A stretch of DNA of 64,000 bases from Trebonia sp963836195. Lineage in GTDB: Bacteria > Actinomycetota > Actinomycetes > Streptosporangiales > Streptosporangiaceae. Of this stretch, positions 8,540 to 18,141 are shown in pieces. Numbering within the stretch: position 1 is the first letter of the stretch; each line of letters begins with the position of its first letter. The stretch spans positions 124,001-188,000 of the forward strand of contig CAWIIX010000002.1 of NCBI GenBank assembly GCA_963836195.1, read 5' to 3'. The notes below the pieces were generated by a model. The model was not told the origin of the DNA, did no database searches, and was given only the letters and a program-made list of their open reading frames with translations. Made by a program: the position numbers and the translations under genes.

Positions 8540-8982
8540 GGCACCCGCAGTTCCGGGTCCACCGGCAGGTCAAGCAGTTCCGACGCCACCAGGACGGGCG
8601 CGCCGGTGATCGCCGCCAGGTTGATCGCGTCGCTCGGGCGCGCGTCGACCACGGCCCCGCCCCGCAGCGTCACCTGCGCGTAGAAGACCTGGCCGTCCGT
8701 CCGGGTGACCCGCACCGCGCGGACCGCCGACCCGGCCGCCGCGAGCAGCGCCGCCATGAACTGGTACGTCATCGGCCGGGGGAACTCCTGGCCCTGCAGG
8801 CTGAACGCCAGCGCGGTCGCCTCCGCGTCCCCGACCCCGATGAGCAGCCGCCGCGCGTCCCCGTCGGCCGCCGACGCGAGCACGATCGAGAAACGCTCGC
8901 GTCGGTCCGAGGGCTCGCCGGGCGCCACCGCGACGCCGATGATCGTCACCGGAACCATGTCCGTCGAGTCCGCGTTGGTCAT
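8536..8982 (-). CDS. Bifunctional nuclease (DUF151) family protein
   Basis: 148 residues from an ATG with a GGAAAGGG ribosome site. It matches the DUF151 / BFN domain: VPVTIIGVAV near the start, LLIGVGDAEATALAF, a YAQVTL strand, and the signature ARPSDAINLAAITGAPVLVA. The domain is found in stress-linked nucleases, but in actinomycetes its physiological role is not settled. It converges on the amidohydrolase with a 4-base overlap at the 3' ends and is divergent from the lipoprotein gene, sharing an 80-base promoter space with it. Confidence 0.85.
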   Translation of the reverse strand: MTNADSTDMVPVTIIGVAVAPGEPSDRRERFSIVLASAADGDARRLLIGVGDAEATALAFSLQGQEFPRPMTYQFMAALLAAAGSAVRAVRVTRTDGQVFYAQVTLRGGAVVDARPSDAINLAAITGAPVLVASELLDLPVDPELRVP

Positions 8983-9061
8983 GACAGCGCGCCCTTTCCA
9001 GCGATAGCACCTTAAGCGTAACCGGACGCCAGGCAGCCTCTTTTCGTCGGAGGAGCAACCA

Positions 9062-10561
9062 ATGCGCGCGCGCCGACGTCCAATGAGCATGATGAGCAGA
9101 TTTGTCGCGTCTTTGGCGGCGCTCGCGATGGCCGTCGGGGTCGCGGCCGCGATCGCGGCCTGCGCCCACGGCACGCCCGCCGCCACCGCGTCGGCCGACG
9201 CCAGCGTGTCGGTGGCGGCGCCGGCGCCGGCGCCCGGGACCGCCGCCGGGACCGCGATCGGGGCCACGGCGTTCGGCGGGCACGGCCGGCTGGCGTTCGT
9301 GTCGTCCGGCCGGCTCTACGTGCTCGACGGCAGCGCGGCCGGCCAGACGGCCACGCTGCACGCGGTCGTCACCGTCGAGACGCCGGCCCGGAGGACGCCG
9401 GCCGGGAGGACGCCGGCCGGGCAGACGCCGGCCGCGATGACGCCAGGCTCGCCGGCCTGGTCGCCGGACGGTCGCTGGCTCGCCTACCTGGTCGGCCCCC
9501 CGTCCGCCGACGGCGCGGTCACCAGCGGCGCGCTCTGGCTGGCGGGACCGGACGGCCAGGGCGCGCAGCAGGTGCTGCCGAACGTGGCCGGCTTCGCCTG
9601 GTCGCCGAAGGCGGACGAGCTCGCCGCGACCTCAGCCGACGGCGGGAAGCTGTTCGCGGTGCAGCCCGGGAAGCCGACCTACCCGATGCTCGAGGTGCCC
9701 GGCCAGCTCGACGGCGCCCCGGCCTGGTCGCCGAACGGGCGCGAGCTCGCGGTCGCCACCGTCTCCGTGACCGCGACCGGGCACCTCGCCAGCAGCATGA
9801 TCGACCTGTTCGTGCCGAGCGAGGGGATCGTGGTCAACAGCCTCGCCTCCTCCCGGACGGACGCGCTGATCGTCGACGGCTGGTGGGCCGACGGCGAAGG
9901 GCTGCTGGCCTGGTCCGACCCCGGCGACGCGGCGTCGACGCCCGCCGACAAGCTGCCGCTGGTCTCCTACCCGCTCGGCGACGAGCCGACGGCGACGCTG
10001 GCAAGCACCCCGGCCTATCCCTCGTTCGCGGTACCGGACGGGTCGGGCGTGACGCTGGTGACCGGCGAGGACCGCGCGCTGTGGAACGCCAAGACGATCA
10101 CCTACTGCAACGTGTCCGGGCACTGCGGGCCCGCGCCGGCCGCGCTGCCGGCCCCGGTGAACCTCGACCCGGCCGCCTCCCAGTGGCGGGGCGAGCCCGA
10201 CCTCGCATTCGCCCATTGCGCAACCGAGCCGGCCCAGCCTGCGCAGGCGACCGCCGCCACCCCGCAGGCCCTCAGCGCCTGGTACCGGACCTGTCGGCTC
10301 TGGTACGCGGCCGGGGCCGGCGGTAACGCCGTCGCGGTCACCCGGGCGGGGGCCGGCGTCGCCGCGCCGACCTGGTCCGGCGGCGACGGCGACCTGCTCT
10401 ACGTCCGCGACAACTCGCTCTGGCTGATCCCGATGCGGCAGCCGGACGGCGCCCCGTCCAGCGGGCCGGCCCGGTCGGTCGTCGGCCGGCTGTTCGCGGG
10501 CAGCTGGCCGAACGCCGACGGCTACACCGGCTGGCAGTCGCAGTTCGCCTGGCACTCGTAA
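9062..10561 (+). CDS. Putative lipoprotein with TolB-like beta-propeller
   Basis: 499 residues with a strong GGAGGAG ribosome site. A signal peptide ends in a lipobox-like AIAAC, so the protein is probably lipid-anchored outside the membrane. Repeated propeller motifs appear: GSPAWSPDGRWLAYLV, GFAWSPKADELAATS, GAPAWSPNGRELAVAT, APTWSGGDGDLLYVRDNSLW. A low-complexity linker of TPAGR/TPAGQ pentapeptides (9383-9440) precedes the first. WD40/TolB-type proteins bind partners rather than catalyse. There is no informative neighbour; it converges on the aminotransferase with five bases between stops. Confidence 0.75.
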   Translation: MRARRRPMSMMSRFVASLAALAMAVGVAAAIAACAHGTPAATASADASVSVAAPAPAPGTAAGTAIGATAFGGHGRLAFVSSGRLYVLDGSAAGQTATLHAVVTVETPARRTPAGRTPAGQTPAAMTPGSPAWSPDGRWLAYLVGPPSADGAVTSGALWLAGPDGQGAQQVLPNVAGFAWSPKADELAATSADGGKLFAVQPGKPTYPMLEVPGQLDGAPAWSPNGRELAVATVSVTATGHLASSMIDLFVPSEGIVVNSLASSRTDALIVDGWWADGEGLLAWSDPGDAASTPADKLPLVSYPLGDEPTATLASTPAYPSFAVPDGSGVTLVTGEDRALWNAKTITYCNVSGHCGPAPAALPAPVNLDPAASQWRGEPDLAFAHCATEPAQPAQATAATPQALSAWYRTCRLWYAAGAGGNAVAVTRAGAGVAAPTWSGGDGDLLYVRDNSLWLIPMRQPDGAPSSGPARSVVGRLFAGSWPNADGYTGWQSQFAWHS

Positions 10562-10566
10562 GCCGG

Positions 10567-11892
10567 TCACTGCGGCACCTCCGACAGCGCCTCCGACAGC
10601 ACCGTCACCAGCTGGTCGGCGTGCGCCCGGCCGAACGGCAGCGGCGGCCGGATCTTCAGCACGTGCCCGCGCGGGCCGGTGGCGCTGATCAGCACCCGGC
10701 GCGCGCGCATCCGGTTGACGATCGCCGCCGCCAACGCGGCCGACGGCGCGCCCGACGACGGCGAGACCACGTCCACCCCGAGGTACAGCCCCACCCCGCG
10801 CACGTCCCCGAGCACCGGGCTGCCGGCCGCCACCATCGTCAGGGCGGACGTCAGGTAGTCCCCGGTGGCGACCGCGTTGGCCGGCAGGCCCTCGTCCGCC
10901 AGCACGTCGAGCACGGCCGACGCGGCGGCCACGCAGACCGGGTTGCCCCCGAAGGTGTTGAAGTACCGCGCCCGCCGCCCGAACTCCGCCAGCACCGACT
11001 CGCGGGCGACCAGCCCGGCGATCGGCAGCCCGTTGCCCATCGGCTTGCCCATCGTCACGATGTCGGGCGTCAGCCCGGGATGCCGCTGGTACCCCCACAT
11101 CTGCGACCCGGTCCGCCCGAACCCGGACTGCACCTCGTCGGCGATGTAGAGCCCGCCCGCCTCCCGCACCAGCGACGCCACCCGCGCGAGCGAGCCGGCG
11201 TCCGGGTCGGGCAGCACCCCGTCGGAGGAGAAGATCGAGTCGGCCAGGAACGCCGCCAGCCGCGCCCCGTGCCGCTGCAGATCCGCGATCGCGGCCGCCA
11301 CCCCGGCCGCGAAATCCACCCCGGGTCCCGGCGCGGGGACCGCCCGCACGTCAGCCCCGAGCGGAACCCCACCGCCCAGGCTGGGGGAGACCTCCGCCAC
11401 CGCCGCCGTCACCCCGTGGTACGCGTTGGCGGTCACGATCACCCCGGTGCCGCCGGTGTGGAACCGGGCGATGCGCAGCGCCAGGTCGTTCGCCTCGCTC
11501 CCGGTGCAGGTGAACATCGCGTGGGCCGGGCCGATCGGGTGCGTCGCGAGCAGCCGCTCGGCGTACCCGACGACCCCGTCGGTGAGGTACCTGGTGTGCG
11601 TGTTGAGCGTCGCCAGCTGCCGCGCGACCGCCGCGGTGACGGCCGGGTGCGAGTGCCCGACCGACGGCACGTTGTTGTACGCGTCGAGGTACGCGACCCC
11701 GTCCGGGTCGTACAGGTGCACCCCGGCGCCGCGGACGAACTCCACCGGCTCGTCGTAGAACAGCCGGTAGGCGCCGCCGAGGGCGGCCTCCCGCCGGGCG
11801 ATCAGCTCCCGCGTCGCGGCCGGCAACCCGGCCAGTCCTGACCCGTCGTACCCGTTGACCATCACCGGCGCCGGCCCGAAGCCGTCCGTCAT
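10567..11892 (-). CDS. Class-III PLP enzyme, probable amino-alcohol-phosphate phospho-lyase
   Basis: 441 residues of the class-III aminotransferase fold: YLDAYNNVPSVGHSHP, MFTCTGSEANDLALRIAR, AYHGVTAAVAEVSPS, LYIADEVQSGFGRTG and the PLP lysine in TMGKPMGNG. The NTHTRYLTDGVVGYAERLL and SEANDLALR blocks resemble the ethanolamine-phosphate / phosphohydroxylysine phospho-lyases, which remove phosphate and ammonia rather than transaminate. Its start overlaps the stop of a phosphotransferase gene by four bases (ATGA), the expected kinase partner. Phospho-lyase versus ordinary omega-aminotransferase is not proven. Confidence 0.8.
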   Translation of the reverse strand: MTDGFGPAPVMVNGYDGSGLAGLPAATRELIARREAALGGAYRLFYDEPVEFVRGAGVHLYDPDGVAYLDAYNNVPSVGHSHPAVTAAVARQLATLNTHTRYLTDGVVGYAERLLATHPIGPAHAMFTCTGSEANDLALRIARFHTGGTGVIVTANAYHGVTAAVAEVSPSLGGGVPLGADVRAVPAPGPGVDFAAGVAAAIADLQRHGARLAAFLADSIFSSDGVLPDPDAGSLARVASLVREAGGLYIADEVQSGFGRTGSQMWGYQRHPGLTPDIVTMGKPMGNGLPIAGLVARESVLAEFGRRARYFNTFGGNPVCVAAASAVLDVLADEGLPANAVATGDYLTSALTMVAAGSPVLGDVRGVGLYLGVDVVSPSSGAPSAALAAAIVNRMRARRVLISATGPRGHVLKIRPPLPFGRAHADQLVTVLSEALSEVPQ

Positions 11893-12979
11893 GTCGCCAC
11901 CTCCAGCTCGCAGGCCGCGCCGAGGCGGCGGCCGATCTCGTCCTGCCCGAGCGCGCGCAGCGCCGCGAAGTGCGCGATGGCCGCGGGCGTCCGGCGCAGC
12001 AGATAGCGGGCGTTGCCGGGATCACGGGCGGCGTGCGCCTGGCTCAGGATGATCCGCGCCGCCACCCGGGCCACCATGAACTCGGCGACGAGGTCCAGGT
12101 CGGACCGCGGCAGCGGGTCGACCGCGTGATAGCCGCCGACCACGTCGAGCGCGGGCGCCAGCAGGTCCCCGCCGGGGCCGCCGGGGCCGTCGGCCCCGAG
12201 CTGGTAGCAGGCGGCGACGCCCACGTCCATCGCCACCGGCCCGGTCAGCGCGTCGCCGAAGTCGAGGATGCCGGTCACCCGGCCGCCGTCGGTGAGCAGG
12301 TTCTCCCCGTGGAAATCGGTGTGGATCACCTGGGTCGCCACCCCCGTCAGGCGGGGCGCGACCGCCGCCTCGAACCGGTCCAGGCACTCCGCCAGCCCGT
12401 CCCGCCCGGCCTCCGGCAGCTCGGCCAGCAGCGGCCGCAGCGCCCCGAACCGCTGCAGGTCCCAGCGGTGGGTCCGGCCCGCGCCGGGGTGCGCGAAGCC
12501 GCGCAGGGCAACGTTGAGCCGGGCGAGGGTGCCGCCGATGTCCCGCCGGAGCCCACGACTCGACGCCCCCGCCCCGAGCAGTCGCCCGTCCAGCCACGAC
12601 GTCATCCGGACCAGTCGCCCCGAGAGCCTCAGCTCAGTCCGCCCGTCCAGCGCCGCCACCACCCGCTGCACCGGCAGCTCCGGCGCGACCGCAGCCAGGT
12701 GCAGCAGCAGCGCCGTCTGAAACCCCGCCCCACCCGCCGAAGCCGCAGCACCCGCGTCCGCAGCACCCGCGTCCGCGACGCCGGCTCCGCCCCGACCTTC
12801 AGCAGCCACCTCGACCCGTCGTCCCCCGCCAGCCGGAACGTGTCGTCAAACTCCGACGCCAGCCGTTCCGCCGCCGCGACCACGCCATAGTGCCGCAGCG
12901 CGATCTCCGCCGCCAGAGCGGGCGAGACAGCAGGCGAGACGGCGCGCGAGGCAGCAGACGAGGCGGGCACAGCAGACAT
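11889..12979 (-). pseudogene. APH-family kinase (hydroxylysine-kinase-like), frameshifted in this sequence
   Basis: Reads as one aminoglycoside-phosphotransferase-fold protein split over two frames. The N-terminal part from an ATG at 12979 has IALRHYGVVAAAERLASEFD and WLLKVGAEPA (ATP-binding lysine). The rest resumes with AGFQTALLLHLAAV, the Brenner motif VIHTDFHGENLL and the DFG-like ILDFGDALTGPVAMDVGVAA. The ILDFGD form is like hydroxylysine kinase. The shift lies between about 12740 and 12785, where a 15-bp unit (CGCAGCACCCGCGTC) is duplicated. It overlaps the phospho-lyase-like gene by four bases, so the two act together. Confidence 0.75.
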
Positions 12980-13091
12980 CCAAACATCGTAGAGCCGGAC
13001 CGGGAACAACCCCCCGTCGCAACAATGTTGCGCACACTGTAAGATTTAACTGAACGCAAACTTGTAGACGCCGCAAACATTTAGTGAGCGC

Positions 13092-13820
13092 ATGATGCCG
13101 GTGGCCAGCAACATCGAGACGACGAGCGAGACGAGCCCGCTCCCCGTCTCCCTGCGTGAGCGCAAGAAGCTGGCGACCCGTCGCGAGCTCCGCCGGGTCG
13201 CGCTGCGGATGATCGCCGAGCGCGGCTACTCGAACGTCACCGTGGAGGAGATCGCGGAGGCGGCCAACGTCTCGCCCCGCACCTTCTTCAACTACTTCCC
13301 GACCAAGGAAGCCGCGCTGTTCGGGGCCGACCCGGAGCTGGCCGAGGCGACCCGCGACGCGATCGTGCACCAGTCGCCGGGCGAGCCGGTGGTCACCGTG
13401 CTCCGCGAGATCATGACAAACCAGGCGAAAGCGGTCGTCAACGAGTTCGCGGAGCTCGGCGGCGACCCGGTCGAATGGCTCGCCCGGATGCGGGCGTCCC
13501 GCACCGACCCGCACCTGCACGCCGCCCACGGCGCCCAGATGGCCGCGATCGAAAGGTCCCTGGCCGAGGCGATCGCGCAGCGGCTCGGCACCACCCTCGA
13601 GCGCGACCCCTACCCGGGCCTGCTGGCCTCGATCGCGACCGGCGTGTTCCGGTCGAGCATGTCGTTCTGGGCCTCCTCCGGCGGCGCGGTGCCGCTCGAG
13701 CACCTGGTCGACCGGGCGTTCGTGGCCCTCGCCAGCGGCCTGCCGGAGAACGCCGACCTGCGTCACGTCACCGACGACGTCCCACCAAGCAACGTGGCGG
13801 AAAGAAAGGAACACCCCTGA
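13092..13820 (+). CDS. TetR family transcriptional regulator
   Basis: 242 residues. The N-terminal TetR DNA-binding domain spans about residues 25-75: TRRELRRVALRMIAERGYSN, then VTVEEIAEAANVSPRTFFNY and FPTKEAAL. The C-terminal ligand domain is of the mycofactocin/AcrR-like type. Its stop overlaps the start of the MFS exporter (TGATG), so it very likely represses this efflux operon and itself. Confidence 0.9.
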   Translation: MMPVASNIETTSETSPLPVSLRERKKLATRRELRRVALRMIAERGYSNVTVEEIAEAANVSPRTFFNYFPTKEAALFGADPELAEATRDAIVHQSPGEPVVTVLREIMTNQAKAVVNEFAELGGDPVEWLARMRASRTDPHLHAAHGAQMAAIERSLAEAIAQRLGTTLERDPYPGLLASIATGVFRSSMSFWASSGGAVPLEHLVDRAFVALASGLPENADLRHVTDDVPPSNVAERKEHP

Positions 13821-15460
13821 TGGCCTCGGCATCAGACACCCCCGCGGTCGCGAGCAGCGGCAACGGCCCGGGCGACGGGAGCGGCGTCATACCCGACCTC
13901 GACCACCGCCGCATCCTGCTGATCATCGGCGCGCTCATGTGCGGCATGTTCCTGGCCGCGCTGGACCAGACGATCGTCTCGACCGCGCTGCCGACGATCG
14001 TCGGCGACCTCAACGGCGGCTCCCACATCGCCTGGGTCATCACCGCCTACCTGCTCGCGACCACGGTCTCCACCCCGCTGTGGGGCAAGCTCGGCGACCA
14101 GTACGGCCGGAAGATCTTCTTCCAGGCCGCGATCGTCATCTTCCTGGTCGGCTCGGTGCTGTCCGGCCTGTCCAACTCGATGATCATGCTGATCGCGTTC
14201 CGCGCGGTCCAGGGCCTCGGCTCCGGCGGCCTGATGGTCGGCGCGCAGGCCATCGTGGGCGACATCGTCTCGCCCCGCGACCGCGGCAAGTACTCCGGCC
14301 TCTTCGGCGGCGTCTTCGGGGTCGCCAGCGTGATCGGCCCGCTGCTCGGCGGCGTCTTCGTGGACGAGCTGTCCTGGCGCTGGATCTTCTACATCAACAT
14401 CCCGATCGGGGCGATCGCGCTGTTCGTGGTGGCCAGCCAGGTGCCGGGCAAGCTGAGCCGGATCCACCACCAGATCGACTACCTCGGCACGATCGTGCTC
14501 TCGCTCGCCGCGACCGCGCTGATCCTGCTGACCAGCCTCGGCGGCACCACCTACCCGTGGGCGTCGACCCCGATCTACCTCCTCGGCGCGGCCGGGGCGG
14601 CGCTGATCGTCGCGTTCGTCTTCGTCGAGCGCCGGGCGCCCGAGCCGGTGCTGCCGCTGCACCTGTTCAAGACCCGGGTGTTCTCCTCGACCAGCGTGGT
14701 CGGCTTCATCGTCGGCTTCGGCATGTTCGGCGCGATCGCCTACCTGCCGGCCTTCTTCCAGGTCGCCCGCGGCATCTCGCCCACCATCTCCGGGCTCTAC
14801 CTGCTCCCGCTGATGGGCGGCCTGCTGATCATGTCGATCAGCTCCGGTCAGGTCATCTCGAAGACCGGCAAGTACCGGTACTTCCCGATCGCCGGCACCG
14901 CGCTGATGACCCTCGGCCTGTTCCTGCTGCACCTGATGGGCGTGTCCACCCCGACCTACCTGGACGCGCTCTACATGCTGATCCTCGGCCTCGGCCTCGG
15001 CAGCGTCATGCAGGTGCTGGTGATCATCGTGCAGAACGGCGTCCCGCACAGCGAAATCGGCGTCGCGACGGCCGGCTCCACGTTCTTCCGCTCGATCGGC
15101 GGCTCGTTCGGCACCGCGATCTTCGGCGCGATCTTCTCCAACGTGCTGGTCGGCAACCTGGCCAACCACCTGCACGGTGTTAAGCTGCCGGGCGGCTTCA
15201 GCAGCGCCGACGTCACCCCGGCGATGCTCGACCTGCTGCCCGCGGCGGTGCGGCACGGCTTCGTCGACGGCTACGCCGAGTCGATCCAGACCGTGTTCCT
15301 GGTCGCGGCGCCGATCGCCGCCCTCGCCTTCCTCGCCACCTGGCTGATCCCGCAGGTCGAGCTGCGCAAGTGGAGCCACGCGGCGGGCGAGAAGAAGCCG
15401 GAGGCGCTCATCGGGTCGCTGGAGTCGCTCGACCCGCAGGACGCCGCCCCCGGCGCCTGA
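13820..15460 (+). CDS. DHA2-family (EmrB/QacA type) MFS multidrug exporter
   Basis: 546 residues with 14 predicted membrane segments, matching the drug:H+ antiporter-2 family. Diagnostic motifs are motif C-like LAALDQTIVSTALPTIVGDL near the N-terminus, motif A WGKLGDQYGRK between segments 2 and 3, RAVQGLGSGGL, and SVIGPLLGGVFVD. It exports toxic compounds using the proton gradient. Co-transcribed with the overlapping TetR gene. The substrate cannot be deduced. Confidence 0.93.
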   Translation: MASASDTPAVASSGNGPGDGSGVIPDLDHRRILLIIGALMCGMFLAALDQTIVSTALPTIVGDLNGGSHIAWVITAYLLATTVSTPLWGKLGDQYGRKIFFQAAIVIFLVGSVLSGLSNSMIMLIAFRAVQGLGSGGLMVGAQAIVGDIVSPRDRGKYSGLFGGVFGVASVIGPLLGGVFVDELSWRWIFYINIPIGAIALFVVASQVPGKLSRIHHQIDYLGTIVLSLAATALILLTSLGGTTYPWASTPIYLLGAAGAALIVAFVFVERRAPEPVLPLHLFKTRVFSSTSVVGFIVGFGMFGAIAYLPAFFQVARGISPTISGLYLLPLMGGLLIMSISSGQVISKTGKYRYFPIAGTALMTLGLFLLHLMGVSTPTYLDALYMLILGLGLGSVMQVLVIIVQNGVPHSEIGVATAGSTFFRSIGGSFGTAIFGAIFSNVLVGNLANHLHGVKLPGGFSSADVTPAMLDLLPAAVRHGFVDGYAESIQTVFLVAAPIAALAFLATWLIPQVELRKWSHAAGEKKPEALIGSLESLDPQDAAPGA

Positions 15461-15488
15461 GCAGGCGTTACCCGACCGCAGTCACCTC

Positions 15489-15529
15489 GGTCCGTTCGGG
15501 AAAATCAAGATCTTCATCTCGAACGGACC
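15489..15529. repeat. Dispersed TCGAACGGACC element, site 1 (inverted pair)
   Basis: GGTCCGTTCG (15489-15498) and CGAACGGACC (15520-15529) form perfect 10-bp arms around a 21-base AT-rich spacer. The spacer (AAAATCAAGATCTTCATCT) is also shared with other sites. It lies between the MFS gene and the serine hydrolase. Related copies are at about 32974, 39871, 45370, 49903 and 61175. Confidence 0.85.
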
Positions 15530-15586
15530 GGGGCGACTCCATTCGGCACAAAATAGAACAAACACCACGGATGAAAGGCGGCGTCA

Positions 15587-16831
15587 GTGAGCGGACTCAA
15601 GGCGGAGGTCGACCCGGCCGAGGTAGGGCTCGACGCGGAACGGCTGGGGCGGATCGACCGCACCTTCGCCCGCTACGTCGACGACGGGCGGCTGCCCGGC
15701 TACCTGGTCACGGTGAGCAGGCACGGCAAGGTTGCGCACGTGTCCAGCTACGGCGCCCGCGACCGCGAGGAAGGTCTGCCGGTCGAGTCGGACACCCTCT
15801 GGCGCATCTTCTCGATGACCAAGCCGATCACGTCGGTCGCCGCGATGATGCTGTACGAGGAGGGCGCGCTGCAGCTGACCGACCCGGTCAGCAAGTTCAT
15901 CCCCTCGTTCGCCGACCTGCGCGTCTACGCCGGCGGCTCGGACCAGAACCCGCTCACGGTGCCGGCCACCGAGCCGATGCGGGTCTGGCACCTGCTCACC
16001 CACACCTCCGGCCTCACCTACGGGTTCCACCGGGTGCACACGGTCGACGCGATCTACCGCGCGGCCGGCTTCGACCCCGGCGCGCCCAGGGGCATGGACC
16101 TGGCGGCCGCGTGCGACGGCTGGGCGTCGCTGCCGCTGCTGTTCGAGCCGGGCGCCGAGTGGAATTACGGCGTCTCCACCGACGTCCTCGGCCGCGTGGT
16201 CGAGGTCGCGTCCGGGCAGTCGCTCGACGCGTTCTTCGCCGACCGGATCTTCGGGCCGCTCGGCATGACCGACACGACCTTCTGGGTCGAGGACGACCAG
16301 GCGTCGCGGCTGGCCGCCCTGTACGGCCTCGGCCCCGGCCGGGCGATGGTCAAGATGGGCGCCCCGTGGGACAACGCCAGGATCAAGCCGCGGATGCTCA
16401 GCGGCGGCGGCGGCCTGGTCTCCACCGCGGCCGACTACCACCGGTTCCTGCAGCTGCTGCTCGACCGGCCCGACTCCCCGGCCGGCGAGCTCGACGGGGT
16501 GCGCCTGCTCGGCCCGCGCACGGTCCGCTACATGGGCCGCAACCACCTGCCGGGCGGGCTCGACATCGCCACCTTCGGCCGCGCCCTGTACGCCGAGTCG
16601 CCGATGCACGGCTCCGGCTTCGGCCTCGGCTTCGCGGTCGTCACTGACCCGGCCGCGGTCAAGGTCGACTGCTCACCGGGCGAGCTGTCCTGGGGCGGCG
16701 CCGCCTCCACCGCCTTCTGGATCGACCAGTCCGAGGGGCTCACGGTCTCGTTCTTCACCCAGCTGATCCCGTCCAACGCGCTCCCGCTGCGCCCGCAGCT
16801 GCGCCAGCTCGTCTACCAGTCTCTGGTCTAG
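15587..16831 (+). CDS. Serine hydrolase, class C beta-lactamase / esterase fold
   Basis: 414 residues from a GTG preceded by GAAAGGCGG. The catalytic SxxK is SMTK (in WRIFSMTKPITSVAAM), the second motif is YGV in EWNYGVSTDVLGRVVE, and the third is in the GFGLGFAVV...SWGGAAST region. There is no signal peptide, so it is probably cytoplasmic. This points to an esterase or DD-peptidase-like enzyme of the EstB type rather than a true exported beta-lactamase. Monocistronic; substrate unknown. Confidence 0.85.
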   Translation: MSGLKAEVDPAEVGLDAERLGRIDRTFARYVDDGRLPGYLVTVSRHGKVAHVSSYGARDREEGLPVESDTLWRIFSMTKPITSVAAMMLYEEGALQLTDPVSKFIPSFADLRVYAGGSDQNPLTVPATEPMRVWHLLTHTSGLTYGFHRVHTVDAIYRAAGFDPGAPRGMDLAAACDGWASLPLLFEPGAEWNYGVSTDVLGRVVEVASGQSLDAFFADRIFGPLGMTDTTFWVEDDQASRLAALYGLGPGRAMVKMGAPWDNARIKPRMLSGGGGLVSTAADYHRFLQLLLDRPDSPAGELDGVRLLGPRTVRYMGRNHLPGGLDIATFGRALYAESPMHGSGFGLGFAVVTDPAAVKVDCSPGELSWGGAASTAFWIDQSEGLTVSFFTQLIPSNALPLRPQLRQLVYQSLV

Positions 16832-16869
16832 CCAGCGGTGTTCGATCCCCGTCGACGGTGTTCGGCGGC

Positions 16870-18141
16870 TTACTGGCGGGAGAGCGGCACCGTCGCCGTC
16901 ACGGTGGTGCCGAGCCCGGGCCGGGACGTGACGGTGAGCCGCCCGCCGATCAGCTCGGCCCGCTCCGCCATCGACCGCAGCCCGTACGACGCCGATTCGG
17001 GCTCGTGCGCCCGCGCATCCACGTCGAAGCCACGTCCGTTGTCGCGAACCCGCAGCAGCACCCGCGACTCGTCGCACCGCAGCTCGACCTCGGCCGAGCT
17101 GGCCGCGGCGTGCTTGACCAGGTTCTGCAGCGCCTCCTGGGCGATCCGGTAGAGCGCGATCTCCACGTGCTCGGACAGCCGGGGGACCGGGTCGGCCGCG
17201 TTGACCTGCACCGGCAGCTGCCCGATCGAACGCCCGAGGCTGGCCAGAGCGTCGGCCAGCCCCAGGTCGTCGAGCACCGGCGGGCGCAGGCCGGCGATCG
17301 CCGCGTGCGCCTCCGCGATCGTCAGGTCGGTCAGCTCCTTCGCCCGGGCCACCTCGGTCGTCGCGACCGCGCCCGCGGCCGCGGCCGCGGACCCGCCTGC
17401 GCCCGCGCGTCCGACCGCGTCCGCCGCCGCGTCCAGGTGATAGGCGAGGCTCACCAGCCGCTGGGTGATCCCGTCGTGGATGTCGCCCGCCACCCGCCGC
17501 CTTTCGGCCTCCTGCGCCGCGATCACCTGCTCGGCGAACCGCTCCGCGGCCTCCTCCCGCGCCGCCAGCTGCCGGTGCAGCCGGGCCTGGTGCACCGCCC
17601 CCGCGACCAGCGTCCCGATCGACGTCAGCAGCCGCACGTCCCGGTCGGTGAAGTCGCGCCGCGCCCGCGTGTGCACGTTCAGCACCCCAACGAGCCCGGT
17701 CTGGCCGCTCTCCATCGGCACCGACACCATCGACGTGTACGCGTGCCCGTCGAGTTCGGGGAAGTACCGGTAGCGAGGGTCGCCCTCCTTGCCCGACGTG
17801 ATCACGGCGGGCGCGTGGTGGCTGGCCACCCAGCCGCTCACCCCCTCGCCGACGGGCAGGCGGATCTTCCCCACCTGACGGTCGAACGGAGGCGTCGCCC
17901 CGGTGAGCGTCAGCGCGCCGCCGCGGTCGTCAAGCACGTGCACGAAGCACACGTCGGTGTCGGTCGCCTCGACGATGAGCCGGGCCACGCTGTTGGCCAG
18001 CGGCCCGAGCGACGGCCCGCTTGAGATGGCCTCGATGATGCCGACCAGCAGAGCGTTCTCGCGCTCCGGGTCGGGCAGCCCCAGGCGGCGCCCGGGCTCG
18101 GGCCCCGGCCGGCGCTCGTGGGCGTCCGACGGGGTGCTCAC
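16870..18141 (-). CDS. GAF-domain sensor histidine kinase (NarX/DesK-type)
   Basis: 423 residues from a GTG whose GTGA overlaps the stop of the response regulator. A GAF domain occupies about residues 30-190 (DTDVCFVHVLDDRG, LPVGEGVSGWVASHHAPAVI, GVLNVHTRARRDFT). A HisKA_3 dimerisation helix with the phospho-acceptor in AGDIHDGITQRLVSLAYHLD comes next. A C-terminal ATPase domain has YRIAQEALQNLVKHA, VRDNGRGFD and GLRSMAERAELIGG. There are no membrane segments, so it senses a soluble or redox signal. It is partner to the adjacent NarL-type regulator and divergent from phosphoribulokinase. Confidence 0.92.
   Translation of the reverse strand: MSTPSDAHERRPGPEPGRRLGLPDPERENALLVGIIEAISSGPSLGPLANSVARLIVEATDTDVCFVHVLDDRGGALTLTGATPPFDRQVGKIRLPVGEGVSGWVASHHAPAVITSGKEGDPRYRYFPELDGHAYTSMVSVPMESGQTGLVGVLNVHTRARRDFTDRDVRLLTSIGTLVAGAVHQARLHRQLAAREEAAERFAEQVIAAQEAERRRVAGDIHDGITQRLVSLAYHLDAAADAVGRAGAGGSAAAAAGAVATTEVARAKELTDLTIAEAHAAIAGLRPPVLDDLGLADALASLGRSIGQLPVQVNAADPVPRLSEHVEIALYRIAQEALQNLVKHAAASSAEVELRCDESRVLLRVRDNGRGFDVDARAHEPESASYGLRSMAERAELIGGRLTVTSRPGLGTTVTATVPLSRQ

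Noticed and set aside
13832..15379. 515-residue antisense ORF opposite the MFS exporter
   Set aside because: Asp/Glu/Arg/Gln-rich shadow of membrane codons; no family features.
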